Source: Rheinheimera tangshanensis | GTDB taxonomy: Bacteria > Pseudomonadota > Gammaproteobacteria > Enterobacterales > Alteromonadaceae | Direction of reading: 5' to 3' | Assembly (NCBI RefSeq): GCF_014645135.1 | Contig: NZ_BMLH01000005.1 | Coordinates: 1 to 64,000, forward strand | Length of the DNA stretch: 64,000 bases | In this document: positions 15,184-23,985 of the stretch, piece by piece | Position numbering within the stretch: position 1 is the stretch's first letter | How the letters are laid out: each line of letters opens with the position of its first letter | Translations under genes and position numbers: made by a program | The notes under the pieces: generated by a model | Told to the model about the DNA's origin: nothing | What the model saw: the letters and a program-made list of their open reading frames with translations, nothing else | The model's database searches: none

Positions 15184-15779
15184 GCGTTGTGTACCTTTTA
15201 GATAATTTAGATTCGTTCAGCTACAACCTGGTCGATGAAGTCGCGCAGTTAGGCTTTAGCTTAAAGCTGTACCGCAACACAGTTCCTGCCGCTTATATCT
15301 TTGAAAAAATGCAGCAAGAACAACAGCCTGTCGTCTTATTATTATCGCCAGGCCCAGGCGCACCTTCACAAGCGGGCTCAATGCCGGAGCTCATTTCGCT
15401 TTGTGCCGGCAAATTTCCTATGCTCGGTATTTGTTTAGGTCATCAGGCGCTGGTGGAACATTATGGCGGAGTGGTCGGTCGAGCCGGTGAAACAGTGCAT
15501 GGTAAAACCTCCATTATTACTTTGAACGACCATCCGGTATTTGGCGCTTTACCCAAACAATTCCCTGTGGCGCGTTATCACTCGTTAATGGCGACTGAAG
15601 TACCAAATTCGTTACAAGTCATTGCTGCTTATCAACATATTCCAATGGCTATAGTGCATGAAGAGCATAAAGCTCTGGGTTATCAATTCCACCCTGAGTC
15701 TATTTTGACCACTTTAGGTAAGCCTTTGTTAAAACAAAGCCTGGATTACTTAATGAAAAACCAGGGAGCCATAGCATGA
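15180..15779 (+). CDS. trpG: Anthranilate synthase component II (glutamine amidotransferase)
   Basis: TrpG hydrolyses glutamine and passes ammonia to TrpE. The 199-residue class I amidotransferase has the catalytic Cys in MLGICLGHQALVEHYGG near residue 84 and the His-Glu pair in YQFHPESIL near residue 172. The oxyanion loop LLLSPGPGAP is present. It is a separate gene, not fused to TrpD as in E. coli. Its start overlaps the trpE stop and its stop overlaps the trpD start, each by ATGA, indicating translational coupling and matched subunit amounts. Confidence 0.96.
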   Translation: MSVVYLLDNLDSFSYNLVDEVAQLGFSLKLYRNTVPAAYIFEKMQQEQQPVVLLLSPGPGAPSQAGSMPELISLCAGKFPMLGICLGHQALVEHYGGVVGRAGETVHGKTSIITLNDHPVFGALPKQFPVARYHSLMATEVPNSLQVIAAYQHIPMAIVHEEHKALGYQFHPESILTTLGKPLLKQSLDYLMKNQGAIA

Positions 15780-16810
15780 GCCTTTCCTTATTAGAACTGG
15801 TACAAAAAAGCCTGAAAGGCGAAGCGTTATCCTTCGAACAAAGCCATGCCTTTTTCAGCGCAGTCGTCAAAGGTGACGTCGAACCTGTGTTACTGACAGC
15901 GCTTTTGGTCGCGCTGAAAATGCGTGGCGAAACGGCCGATGAAATTGCCGGTGCTGCCGCTGCGATGCGCGAAGCTGCAACAGCGTTTCCGACATCAGTA
16001 GCTGGCGCTATCGACTGTTGTGGTACAGGCGGCGATGGCTCCAATACCATCAATATTTCCAGCACTGCAGCTATTGTTGCCGCAAGTATGGGGTTGCCAG
16101 TGGCCAAACACGGCAATAGAAGCGTATCCTCTCAGTCCGGTTCAGCCGACTTACTGGAGCACTTAGGCATTAATATCCAAATGAGCCCTGCTACTGCCGC
16201 CAAAGCCTTAAGCCAAAGCAACAGCAGCTTCTTATTTGCGCCTTTGTATCATGCGGGTATAAAGCATGCGATGCCGGTGCGTACAGCGCTAAAAAGCCGC
16301 ACTATTTTTAACTTATTAGGACCGCTGATGAACCCGGCTAAACCTGATTTCCAGCTGCTTGGCGTCTACGATCCGGCCTTAACGGGCGTGATGGCAGAGG
16401 CTCTGCAGCAATTGGGTGTCAAAGCAGCCTGGGTGGTGCATGGCAGCGGTTGTGATGAAATTGCTTTACATGGTGTGACCAACGTCAGCGCTGTCACCAG
16501 CACAGGGGCTATTGAGCACTTTGAACTAACGCCTGCTGATTTTGGTTTACCACAAATCAGCCTGAGTGAACTGACAGGCGGCAGTCCGGCCGACAACGCC
16601 GCTGCCACACTGGCTATTTTACAAGGCCAGGGCAAAACAGCGCATAACCAGGCGGTCGCGGCAAACGTTGCAGCCATGCTGCATATCACAGGTAAAAATG
16701 GCAGCCAAGGTTCTGATTTAAAACAGCTTACACAATCTGTCCTTGATCATTTAGCTTCAGGACAGGCTTTTTCGACATTGACGCAGTTAAGGGAACTTAG
16801 TCATGGCTAA
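15776..16810 (+). CDS. trpD: Anthranilate phosphoribosyltransferase
   Basis: TrpD transfers phosphoribosyl from PRPP to anthranilate. The 344-residue length is standard for the free-standing enzyme. The glycine-rich PRPP site CCGTGGDGSNTINIS lies near residue 80 and the second signature KHGNRSVSSQSGSADLLE near 107-124. The N-terminal helical domain (LVQKSLKGEALSFEQSHAFF) is intact. It overlaps trpG upstream and the trpCF gene downstream by a few bases, in line with a single tightly packed operon. Confidence 0.96.
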   Translation: MSLSLLELVQKSLKGEALSFEQSHAFFSAVVKGDVEPVLLTALLVALKMRGETADEIAGAAAAMREAATAFPTSVAGAIDCCGTGGDGSNTINISSTAAIVAASMGLPVAKHGNRSVSSQSGSADLLEHLGINIQMSPATAAKALSQSNSSFLFAPLYHAGIKHAMPVRTALKSRTIFNLLGPLMNPAKPDFQLLGVYDPALTGVMAEALQQLGVKAAWVVHGSGCDEIALHGVTNVSAVTSTGAIEHFELTPADFGLPQISLSELTGGSPADNAAATLAILQGQGKTAHNQAVAANVAAMLHITGKNGSQGSDLKQLTQSVLDHLASGQAFSTLTQLRELSHG

Positions 16811-18185
16811 TGTGTTAACCACTATTATCGACCACAAAAAACTGGAAGTAGCAGAGCGCAAGCAACAACTGCCACTGGAGCAGTTTAAACAGTTAGTGCA
16901 ACCTAGTCAGCGTAACTTTTTAAAAGCGCTGCAGCAAAAAGGCCCACGTTTTATTCTTGAATGCAAAAAGGCATCGCCCTCTAAAGGTTTAATCCGTAGC
17001 CCTTTTGATTTGGATGAAATATCTGCCGCTTATGCTCAATATGCCGATTGTATTTCAGTACTGACCGACGAGAAGTTTTTTCAGGGCAATTACGACTATC
17101 TGGCCAAAGTGCGCGCTAAAGTAAACCAGCCTTTGCTGCACAAAGACTTTATTATCGACCCTTACCAGATTTACCTCGGCCGTTTGCAGGGTTCTGACGC
17201 TGTGCTGTTAATGCTCTCTGTGCTGAACGATCTGGAGTATCTGGAACTGGCCAAGGTAGCGAAAAGCTTAAACCTGACCATCTTAACCGAGGTCAGCAAC
17301 GAAGCAGAAACGCTGCGTGCTGTGGCTTTAGGTGCGGAGCTGATTGGCATTAATAACCGTGACTTGCGCACCTTGGATACCAACTTAGAAACCAGTTTTA
17401 AACTGGCTCGTCTGATCCCTAAAGGTATTACTATCGTATCCGAATCAGGCATTTACAGTTCACAACAAGTACGGCAACTGGCCAAAGTCGCAGATGCCTA
17501 TCTGGTCGGTAGTTCGTTAATGGCGCAAGCTGATTTAGCCGACGCTTGCCGCTCACTGATCCGTGGCGAACATAAAGTCTGTGGTTTAACCCGCGCGCAA
17601 GACAGCAAAGCTGTATATGACAATGGTGCTTATTTTGGTGGCTTAATTTTTTATCCAAAATCACCGCGTTGTGTCACAGTCGAGCAAGCGAAAGCCGTAC
17701 AACAAGGTGCGCCAGCACTGCATTATGTCGGTGTTTTTGTGGACGAAGCCGTAGAGACAGTAGCCGAAATAGCAAGGGATTTAAAACTAGCTGCAGTGCA
17801 GTTGCATGGTGATGAATCCGACTTGTACTTACAAAAACTGCGCCCTTTATTGCCGAAAACAACAGAGATTTGGAAAGCCTATCGTGTACAACACCAGCTA
17901 CCGAAACTAACACGTTACGCTGACCGTTATTTGCTTGATGCTTACCATCCAACTCAAGCCGGTGGCACAGGCCAGCAATTTGACTGGCAATTATTGGACG
18001 AACAGCTGCTGGATAAAAAAGTGATGCTGGCTGGCGGTTTAACACCAGACAATGTCATAGCAGCACTTAAACATCAGGTTTTGGCCGTGGATCTTAATTC
18101 AGGCCTCGAATCCGCTCCCGGCATCAAAGATGCGGGCAAAGTTCAACACGCTTTTGCAAATATCAGAGAATTCAGTCATGACTAA
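16803..18185 (+). CDS. trpCF: Fused indole-3-glycerol phosphate synthase / phosphoribosylanthranilate isomerase
   Basis: This 460-residue bifunctional enzyme carries two TIM barrels. The TrpC half (about residues 1-255) closes the indole ring and shows [37 protein letters not shown] and VSESGIYS. The TrpF half (about 256-455) does the Amadori rearrangement and shows KVCGLTR with the catalytic Cys, [19 protein letters not shown] and [14 protein letters not shown]. The same fusion is found in enterobacteria and other gammaproteobacteria. The stop codon overlaps the trpB start by 8 bases. Confidence 0.96.
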   Translation: MANVLTTIIDHKKLEVAERKQQLPLEQFKQLVQPSQRNFLKALQQKGPRFILECKKASPSKGLIRSPFDLDEISAAYAQYADCISVLTDEKFFQGNYDYLAKVRAKVNQPLLHKDFIIDPYQIYLGRLQGSDAVLLMLSVLNDLEYLELAKVAKSLNLTILTEVSNEAETLRAVALGAELIGINNRDLRTLDTNLETSFKLARLIPKGITIVSESGIYSSQQVRQLAKVADAYLVGSSLMAQADLADACRSLIRGEHKVCGLTRAQDSKAVYDNGAYFGGLIFYPKSPRCVTVEQAKAVQQGAPALHYVGVFVDEAVETVAEIARDLKLAAVQLHGDESDLYLQKLRPLLPKTTEIWKAYRVQHQLPKLTRYADRYLLDAYHPTQAGGTGQQFDWQLLDEQLLDKKVMLAGGLTPDNVIAALKHQVLAVDLNSGLESAPGIKDAGKVQHAFANIREFSHD

Positions 18186-19395
18186 ACTCAATTTAAACCC
18201 CTATTTTGGCGATTTCGGTGGCATGTTTGTGCCTGAGTTGCTGGTTCCGGCTTTAGTGCAACTGGAGCAGGCTTTTGTGGATGCGCAAAAGGATCCGGCC
18301 TTTATCGCCGAATTTCAGGCCTTGCTAAAAGATTATGCTGGTCGCCCGACACCTTTGACCTTATGTCGAAATTTATCACCTAACCCGCTGGCAAAAATTT
18401 ATTTAAAACGCGAAGACTTATTGCACGGTGGCGCGCACAAAACCAATCAGGTGTTGGGTCAGGCTTTGCTGGCTAAACGTATGGGTAAAAAAGATATTAT
18501 TGCTGAAACAGGCGCTGGTCAGCATGGTGTAGCTACAGCTCTGGCGTGCGCCCTGTTGGGCCTTAACTGCAAAATTTACATGGGCGCTAAGGATATCGAG
18601 CGCCAGCAACCCAACGTATTCCGTATGAAGCTGATGGGCGCTACTGTTATTCCTGTCACAGCAGGTTCAGGCACCTTAAAGGATGCCGTCAACGAGGCGA
18701 TGCGGGATTGGTCTGGCAGTTATGCCACCAGCCATTATTTATTAGGCACAGCAGCGGGCCCTCACCCATTCCCGACTATAGTGCGCGAATTCCAGAAAAT
18801 GATTGGTGAAGAAGCCAAACAACAAATTCTTGAAGCCGAAGGTAAATTACCTGACGCTGTGCTGGCGTGCGTCGGCGGCGGCTCTAATGCCATTGGTATG
18901 TTCGCTGATTTCATTAAGGAAGAAGGCGTACGCTTAATTGGTATTGAACCAGGTGGCATGGGCATTCAAACGCACCAACACGGCGCAGCCTTAAGTACCG
19001 GCAGCTTTGGTATTTTGCATGGCGCGTACACTGCTATTATGCAAACCACTGATGGCCAGATTGAAGAGTCTTATTCTGTGTCTGCAGGTTTAGACTATCC
19101 GGCCGTTGGACCGCAACACACTTATCTGCAAAGCATAGGCCGCGCTGAATATGTGGCGATTAACGACGACGAAGCTTTAGCGGCTTTCCAGCATCTGGCG
19201 AAATCTGAGGGTATTATTCCTGCCCTTGAAAGCTCACATGCTTTGGCTCACGCGCTAAAAATGGCTGCAGCAGCGACCGAACCTTTAGTACTGCTGGTCA
19301 ACTTATCAGGCCGTGGCGACAAAGACTTAAACCACGTCTACTCAATTATTGGCGAAGAGCACATCCAACCTAACGACATGGCCAAGCGCAGCTAA
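18178..19395 (+). CDS. trpB: Tryptophan synthase beta chain
   Basis: TrpB condenses indole with serine using pyridoxal phosphate. I choose the ATG at 18178 (405 residues, starting [17 protein letters not shown]), which matches the family start; the frame stays open to 18130 but that extension lies inside trpCF. The PLP lysine is in [18 protein letters not shown] near residue 85, the phosphate loop is [12 protein letters not shown], and [12 protein letters not shown] is intact. It partners TrpA in the alpha2-beta2 complex with an indole tunnel. The next gene starts 10 bases after its stop. Confidence 0.97.
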   Translation: MTKLNLNPYFGDFGGMFVPELLVPALVQLEQAFVDAQKDPAFIAEFQALLKDYAGRPTPLTLCRNLSPNPLAKIYLKREDLLHGGAHKTNQVLGQALLAKRMGKKDIIAETGAGQHGVATALACALLGLNCKIYMGAKDIERQQPNVFRMKLMGATVIPVTAGSGTLKDAVNEAMRDWSGSYATSHYLLGTAAGPHPFPTIVREFQKMIGEEAKQQILEAEGKLPDAVLACVGGGSNAIGMFADFIKEEGVRLIGIEPGGMGIQTHQHGAALSTGSFGILHGAYTAIMQTTDGQIEESYSVSAGLDYPAVGPQHTYLQSIGRAEYVAINDDEALAAFQHLAKSEGIIPALESSHALAHALKMAAAATEPLVLLVNLSGRGDKDLNHVYSIIGEEHIQPNDMAKRS

Positions 19396-19405
19396 GGAGA
19401 TTTTT

Positions 19406-20206
19406 ATGCAACGTTATCAGCAGTTATTCAGCCGCCTTGCCGCTGCTAAACAAGGTGCTTTTGTACCATTCGTCACCATGGGAGATCCTGGTCTTGAATT
19501 GTCTTTTGATATTATCAAAACCTTAATTGACGCAGGCGCAGACGCGCTGGAACTGGGTATTCCCTTCTCCGACCCTATTGCCGACGGTCCTGTCATTCAA
19601 AACGCCAATATACGTGCATTGGCCGCAGGCGTGACACCAGCCCAGTGCTTTGAACTGATAAGCCGTATTCGTCAGTACAACAAAGACATTCCTATTGGTC
19701 TGTTGCTGTATAGCAATCTGGTGATGGCCAAAGGCATCGACAGCTTTTATCAGCAGGCGCAGCAAGCAGGCGTAGATTCTATTCTGATCGCCGACGTACC
19801 ACTGCATGAAAGTAAGTTATTCAGAAACGCCGCGATGAAATACGACATCGCACCTATTTTTATCGCGCCGCCAAACATCACAGACGACAGCTTACGTGAA
19901 TTGGCGTCTTACGGCCGTGGTTACACTTATCTGTTAAGCCGCGCTGGCGTCACTGGCACTGAAACTCAGGCCGCTATGCCTGCCAGCACACTGATTAATC
20001 AGCTGAAAGAATACAACGCAGCCCCTACCTTGCTCGGTTTTGGCATCTCCAAACCAGAGCATGTCAAAGCAGCTATCGAAAGCGGTGCGGCAGGCGCTAT
20101 TTCAGGCTCAGCCATAGTGCAGATCATTGAAAAATATCAGGCAGAACCAGAACAACTAAAACAGCAGTTGTTTAACTTTGTCTCAGCGATGAAAGCCGCC
20201 ACCTAA
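19406..20206 (+). CDS. trpA: Tryptophan synthase alpha chain
   Basis: TrpA releases indole from indole-3-glycerol phosphate. The ATG at 19406 follows AAGGAGA by 5 bases and gives a 266-residue protein starting [11 protein letters not shown]; an in-frame extension to 19349 would run into trpB and is rejected. Catalytic Glu ([11 protein letters not shown]) and Asp ([10 protein letters not shown]) are present near residues 50 and 60, and [11 protein letters not shown] marks the mobile loop. It ends the operon, and the palindromic element starting 7 bases after the stop is the likely terminator. Confidence 0.97.
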   Translation: MQRYQQLFSRLAAAKQGAFVPFVTMGDPGLELSFDIIKTLIDAGADALELGIPFSDPIADGPVIQNANIRALAAGVTPAQCFELISRIRQYNKDIPIGLLLYSNLVMAKGIDSFYQQAQQAGVDSILIADVPLHESKLFRNAAMKYDIAPIFIAPPNITDDSLRELASYGRGYTYLLSRAGVTGTETQAAMPASTLINQLKEYNAAPTLLGFGISKPEHVKAAIESGAAGAISGSAIVQIIEKYQAEPEQLKQQLFNFVSAMKAAT

Positions 20207-20213
20207 CAATGTA

Positions 20214-20268
20214 AAAATGGGGTCAGATCACATTGTTAACAGTTAACAATGTGATCTGACCCCATTTT
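20214..20268. repeat. 55-bp palindromic element, copy 2 (after trpA)
   Basis: Identical 27-base arms around a central A at 20241, lying 7 bases beyond the trpA stop. The outer A-tract and T-tract make it terminator-like in both directions. It is the only terminator-like structure between the trp operon and the exopolysaccharide locus. Confidence 0.9.
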
Positions 20269-20770
20269 CATTACAAACCTCAGTACCTCATATCGCAAAA
20301 CCCGCCAGTTTCGACTTTTTTTTGTAATTTTTCTGAAAATAAATTTCTGGCTTTTTAAATTTTTTTTCTGACGGATTTTCAGTTTTTTTGGCGCCAAACG
20401 AACACTTCTCAAGCAGTCTATAGATGGTAAATTTTTATCTATAAACCGCAGCAAAGCCAAAAAATCAGCACTTTCCACAAAAAAGGGAAATGAAAAAAAC
20501 CGTTAAAAATCAAATAAAAATCGCCATTCCCGCCACAAAATTGCTCGAAAAAACTGCAATAATTGCAAAACCGATAATGATTTAATAAAATTCATCCGTT
20601 TGAATCTGTGAAAAAGATCGTTATACCTGTGTAAGGCCTTTGTCACACAATGTGGCTAAAGTCACGGGTAGGTGGAAAAATTAAAGCAAATTTTTTCGTT
20701 GTTTTAGTTTTTTTGCTGTGTAAAATCTGAGCGGCAATCTTATTGCCCCCTTAGTTAACAGGATGTAACT
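20269..20770. promoter_or_regulatory. AT-rich region upstream of the exopolysaccharide genes
   Basis: About 500 bases without a convincing gene. It contains many A- and T-runs (for example 20311-20390 and 20691-20715) of the kind bound by H-NS-like proteins, and a -10-like TAAAAT at 20721-20726 preceded by TGTG. No JUMPstart/ops motif was found. The start codon of the first exopolysaccharide gene at 20771 is preceded by ACAGGATG, a usable ribosome binding site. Confidence 0.4.
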
Positions 20771-22168
20771 ATGAACACGCACACAAGTTTTAAAGCTGGC
20801 GACAGCAGCTCCAGCTTCCTAAATAGACTTTTTGACATCATAGCTATAGGCGCAGCTTTATATCTGAGCCTTAAACTCTATGGTCAAGTCGTGACTACCA
20901 GTTACATTATGTTGTACTTCACTGTGATGGCTGTTTATCTGTACGCAGCGGAGTCAGTGCAACTTTACCGTTCATGGCGAATAGGATCGTTTTCACACAA
21001 TATCTTTTTTGTAGCTTTGTGCTTATTTTTAGCTTTTAGCGCAATGCTGCTTATCACTTTTGCGTTAAAAAATACTGCCAGTTATTCGAGGGTGGTTTGT
21101 GTAGGCTGGTTTACCCTGGCATTTTGTTTTTCTGCACTGTGGCGTATCGCAGGTCGCATGATCAAAAACACACTGCACAAAAAAGGCTTCAGCACCAGAA
21201 AAGTGGCCATTATTGGTTGTACCGCTAATGCCAGCCGCTTAATCACTGAAATAGCGAACAGACCAGAACTTGGCCTGCAATTTCATGGCGTCTATGACGA
21301 TCGCGTGCCGGATCGTCTGCCTGAATGCGGTCAATTGCTGCATGGTAAAATTGATGAATGTGTAGAGTCGGCCAGAGATGGCGCTTTTGACAAACTTTAT
21401 ATCACTTTGCCTTTGTCAGCCGACAAACGTATTTCAGAAATTATTCAACGCTTAGGCGACACCACTGTCGACGTGCACATAGTGCCCGACCTGCTGCTCT
21501 ACAACCTGATGCATGCCAGATTAGGCAACATAGGCAGTGTGGAAACCTTAAGTGTATTTGAATCGCCCTATTACGGCGCCAGAGACTGGTTAAAACGCAC
21601 TTTCGATGTTGTGGTCAGTACTATAGCTTTAGTTTTACTTGCTGTTCCTATGCTGGTTATAGCTGCAGCTATCAAGCTAACAAGCCGTGGTCCTGTGTTT
21701 TTTAAGCAGGACAGGTACGGATTGGACGGCAAGCCAATCAAGGTCTATAAGTTCCGTAGCATGACAGTTCAGGACAATGGCAACACAGTTATTCAGGCGA
21801 CAAAAAACGATGCCAGAGTCACACCATTAGGTGCTGTATTGCGACGTACCTCACTCGACGAATTACCACAGTTTATCAATGTATTAAAAGGCGACATGTC
21901 TGTTGTTGGCCCGCGCCCTCATGCGGTAGCTCACAACGAACAGTACCGTAAGTTAGTGGCCTTTTATATGCTGCGGCATAAAGTAAAACCAGGCATTACC
22001 GGCTGGGCGCAAATCAACGGTTGGCGTGGTGAAACTGATTCGTTAGAAAAAATGGAGAAACGCGTAGAGTACGACCTGAATTACATCAAAAACTGGTCAC
22101 TCTGGTGGGACACCAAAATTGTATTTTTAACCTTTTTCCGTGGTTTTACTGGAAAAAACGTTTACTAA
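20771..22168 (+). CDS. Undecaprenyl-phosphate sugar phosphotransferase (WcaJ-like)
   Basis: The enzyme transfers a sugar-1-phosphate, often glucose, to undecaprenyl phosphate and so starts each exopolysaccharide repeat unit at the inner membrane. The 465-residue protein has four or five N-terminal membrane segments (about 15-130), a nucleotide-binding-like middle (KVAIIGCTANASRLI), one more membrane helix near 285 and the C-terminal bacterial sugar transferase domain with RGPVFFKQDRYGLDG, RRTSLDELPQFINVL, GDMSVVGPRPH and PGITGWAQINGWRGET. It is the first gene of the forward half of the locus. Confidence 0.93.
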   Translation: MNTHTSFKAGDSSSSFLNRLFDIIAIGAALYLSLKLYGQVVTTSYIMLYFTVMAVYLYAAESVQLYRSWRIGSFSHNIFFVALCLFLAFSAMLLITFALKNTASYSRVVCVGWFTLAFCFSALWRIAGRMIKNTLHKKGFSTRKVAIIGCTANASRLITEIANRPELGLQFHGVYDDRVPDRLPECGQLLHGKIDECVESARDGAFDKLYITLPLSADKRISEIIQRLGDTTVDVHIVPDLLLYNLMHARLGNIGSVETLSVFESPYYGARDWLKRTFDVVVSTIALVLLAVPMLVIAAAIKLTSRGPVFFKQDRYGLDGKPIKVYKFRSMTVQDNGNTVIQATKNDARVTPLGAVLRRTSLDELPQFINVLKGDMSVVGPRPHAVAHNEQYRKLVAFYMLRHKVKPGITGWAQINGWRGETDSLEKMEKRVEYDLNYIKNWSLWWDTKIVFLTFFRGFTGKNVY

Positions 22169-22180
22169 AAGGGAAACTTT

Positions 22181-23362
22181 ATGAAATCCAAGTTAGCTGT
22201 TATGGTGGCATTGGCATGTGCCAGCTCGCAGGTGGTTGCTGTTGAACCTCAGTCTATTCAAACCTCGTCCGGCTTTGACATTACGCCTTTATTGACTACT
22301 GGTTTAAAACATGACGACAACGTCGCCAGCACCAGTGCCAATGAAATTGACAGCTGGATCATGACTGTAGTGCCTTCAGTCAAAGCAGTGCTGGACGATG
22401 GTGTCAGCAAAACTGAATTAACTGCAGCAGTGGCTAACGGTACTTATTTTGACAGCAGTGCTGACAACTTCACTGACACTTTTGTCGGTGGTCTGTTTGA
22501 CACCCAGCTGTCTGAACAAGGTAAATTTAATGCCAAAGCAGATTTTGTCTGGGGCCATGAAGACAGAGGTACTGGTATTACTGAAGGCCTGAGTAACGGT
22601 CAGGATGAACCAACCCGCTTTAATAACCAGACAGTGTCAGGCTACTACGAATATGGCGCTAAAGCAGCCCCTGCCCGTGTGCGTTTTGGCGCTAAATACT
22701 TTAATAAAGAGTATATGAACCAACGTGAAGTCACTCAGTTCCGTGATTACGACTCAGTGTTAGGTGGCGTGAATTTTTACTACGACACCTTAAGTGGCGT
22801 ATCTGCAGTATTGGAAAGCAGTGTGGAAGACACTGGTTACGATTTTGTCGACCCTACAGCGCCACGCGATAGCAAAGACACCAACGTTAAAGTAGGTGCC
22901 GAGTGGCAAATCAGTGCTTTAACTTCTGGTGAAGCTAAAATTGGTTATCAGAAAAAGAATTTTGACGACAGCGCCCGCGAAGATTTCAGCGGTGTAGCCT
23001 GGACAGTCAACGCTAACTGGTCGCCTCTTACTTATAGCGTATTTAATATAGGCACTGGCCGCAAAGCCAAAGATCCATTGCAAGGCGGCGATTACATCAA
23101 AGAAACGACTTATGTCGCGGGCTGGAGCCATAACTGGAGCGAAACAGTGCAAACCAATCTGTCTTACAACAGAATGGAAGAAGATTACGTTGGCGTAGCG
23201 CGTAAAGACGAAAACGACTCTTACACAGCCAGCATCAAATATGCTTTCCGTCGTTTTGTTGACGTGTCTTTATTTACTACTGTGACAGACAAAACTTCAT
23301 CTGTGCAAGGTATTGAGTTTGATCGCAATATCACAGGTATAAGTTTCGACTTTTCGCTCTAA
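22181..23362 (+). CDS. Outer-membrane beta-barrel protein of exopolysaccharide locus
   Basis: The 393-residue protein has a signal peptide (MKSKLAVMVALACASSQVVA) followed by alternating beta-strand sequence with aromatic girdles, ending in FDFSL as expected for an outer-membrane barrel. It resembles the BBP2-type barrels that accompany Wzx/Wzy-type exopolysaccharide loci, such as VpsM of Vibrio; its role is probably in secretion or anchoring of the polymer. It is placed between the initiating transferase and the export protein, with a 12-base gap from the former. Confidence 0.8.
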   Translation: MKSKLAVMVALACASSQVVAVEPQSIQTSSGFDITPLLTTGLKHDDNVASTSANEIDSWIMTVVPSVKAVLDDGVSKTELTAAVANGTYFDSSADNFTDTFVGGLFDTQLSEQGKFNAKADFVWGHEDRGTGITEGLSNGQDEPTRFNNQTVSGYYEYGAKAAPARVRFGAKYFNKEYMNQREVTQFRDYDSVLGGVNFYYDTLSGVSAVLESSVEDTGYDFVDPTAPRDSKDTNVKVGAEWQISALTSGEAKIGYQKKNFDDSAREDFSGVAWTVNANWSPLTYSVFNIGTGRKAKDPLQGGDYIKETTYVAGWSHNWSETVQTNLSYNRMEEDYVGVARKDENDSYTASIKYAFRRFVDVSLFTTVTDKTSSVQGIEFDRNITGISFDFSL

Positions 23363-23428
23363 GTTGTTGTAAACAAGGCCGCTGCAAATCATGCAGCGCT
23401 AAATAAAATTTTTAGTTCGTATTAAATA

Positions 23429-23983
23429 GTGTTCACAAACTTTAGGCAAAACCTCATGCAACAACTCGTAGTGCTGTTTGTTGCCCTTTGTATCAGTTGG
23501 TCGTCCTGGGTGAAAGCCCAGGACGACGCTGGTTATTTATTAGGGCCAGGCGACAAAATTATTATTCAGGTATATGGCGAAGAAGAGCTGAAAATAGAAA
23601 CTCAGCTGACCGACAGCGGCAAAATAAACTACCCTTTCCTTGGCGAAATCATGGCTAAAGGCTTAACCATTAAGCAGCTGGAAAACCGTATTTATACCGG
23701 ATTAAAGGGCGATTATTTTGTCGAGCCTAATGTATTTGTTGGCATGGTGGAATACAGACCATTTTTCATTAATGGTGAAGTTAAACAATCTGGCGGTTAC
23801 CCTTATAAACCAGGTATGACAGTTAATCAGGCTATAGCTTTAGCCGGTGGTTTAACAGAGCGTGCATCTAAAGAGAAAATCTTTATTTATCGCGAAGGCA
23901 ATAAAAGTCAGGCTTTAAACGCTAACCTGAGCTCCAGAGTGAATGCTGGCGACACCATTACCATAGAACAGAGATTCTTTTAA
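23429..23983 (+). CDS. Polysaccharide export protein, Wza-type (short form)
   Basis: The 184-residue secreted protein has a signal peptide ending VKA-QDD, a Poly_export domain (YLLGPGDKIIIQVYGEEELKIETQLTDSG) and an SLBB-like region (FFINGEVKQSGGYPYKPGMTVNQAIALAGG). It is about half the length of E. coli Wza and lacks the C-terminal outer-membrane helix, like the short Wza-type proteins that pair with a separate barrel; the neighbouring barrel at 22181-23362 could supply that function. The frame starts with GTG at 23429; an ATG at 23456 is an alternative that would leave a less basic signal peptide. Confidence 0.88.
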   Translation: MFTNFRQNLMQQLVVLFVALCISWSSWVKAQDDAGYLLGPGDKIIIQVYGEEELKIETQLTDSGKINYPFLGEIMAKGLTIKQLENRIYTGLKGDYFVEPNVFVGMVEYRPFFINGEVKQSGGYPYKPGMTVNQAIALAGGLTERASKEKIFIYREGNKSQALNANLSSRVNAGDTITIEQRFF

Positions 23984-23985
23984 TT

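Noticed and set aside
20236-20478. Minus-strand open frame of 80 codons in the AT-rich gap after trpA
   Set aside because: It begins and ends in low-complexity DNA, its C-terminus is simply translated from the palindromic element, it is Lys-rich by composition and it has no ribosome binding site.
20269-20770. JUMPstart/ops element before the exopolysaccharide genes
   Set aside because: No match to the GGCGGTAG core was found in the region.
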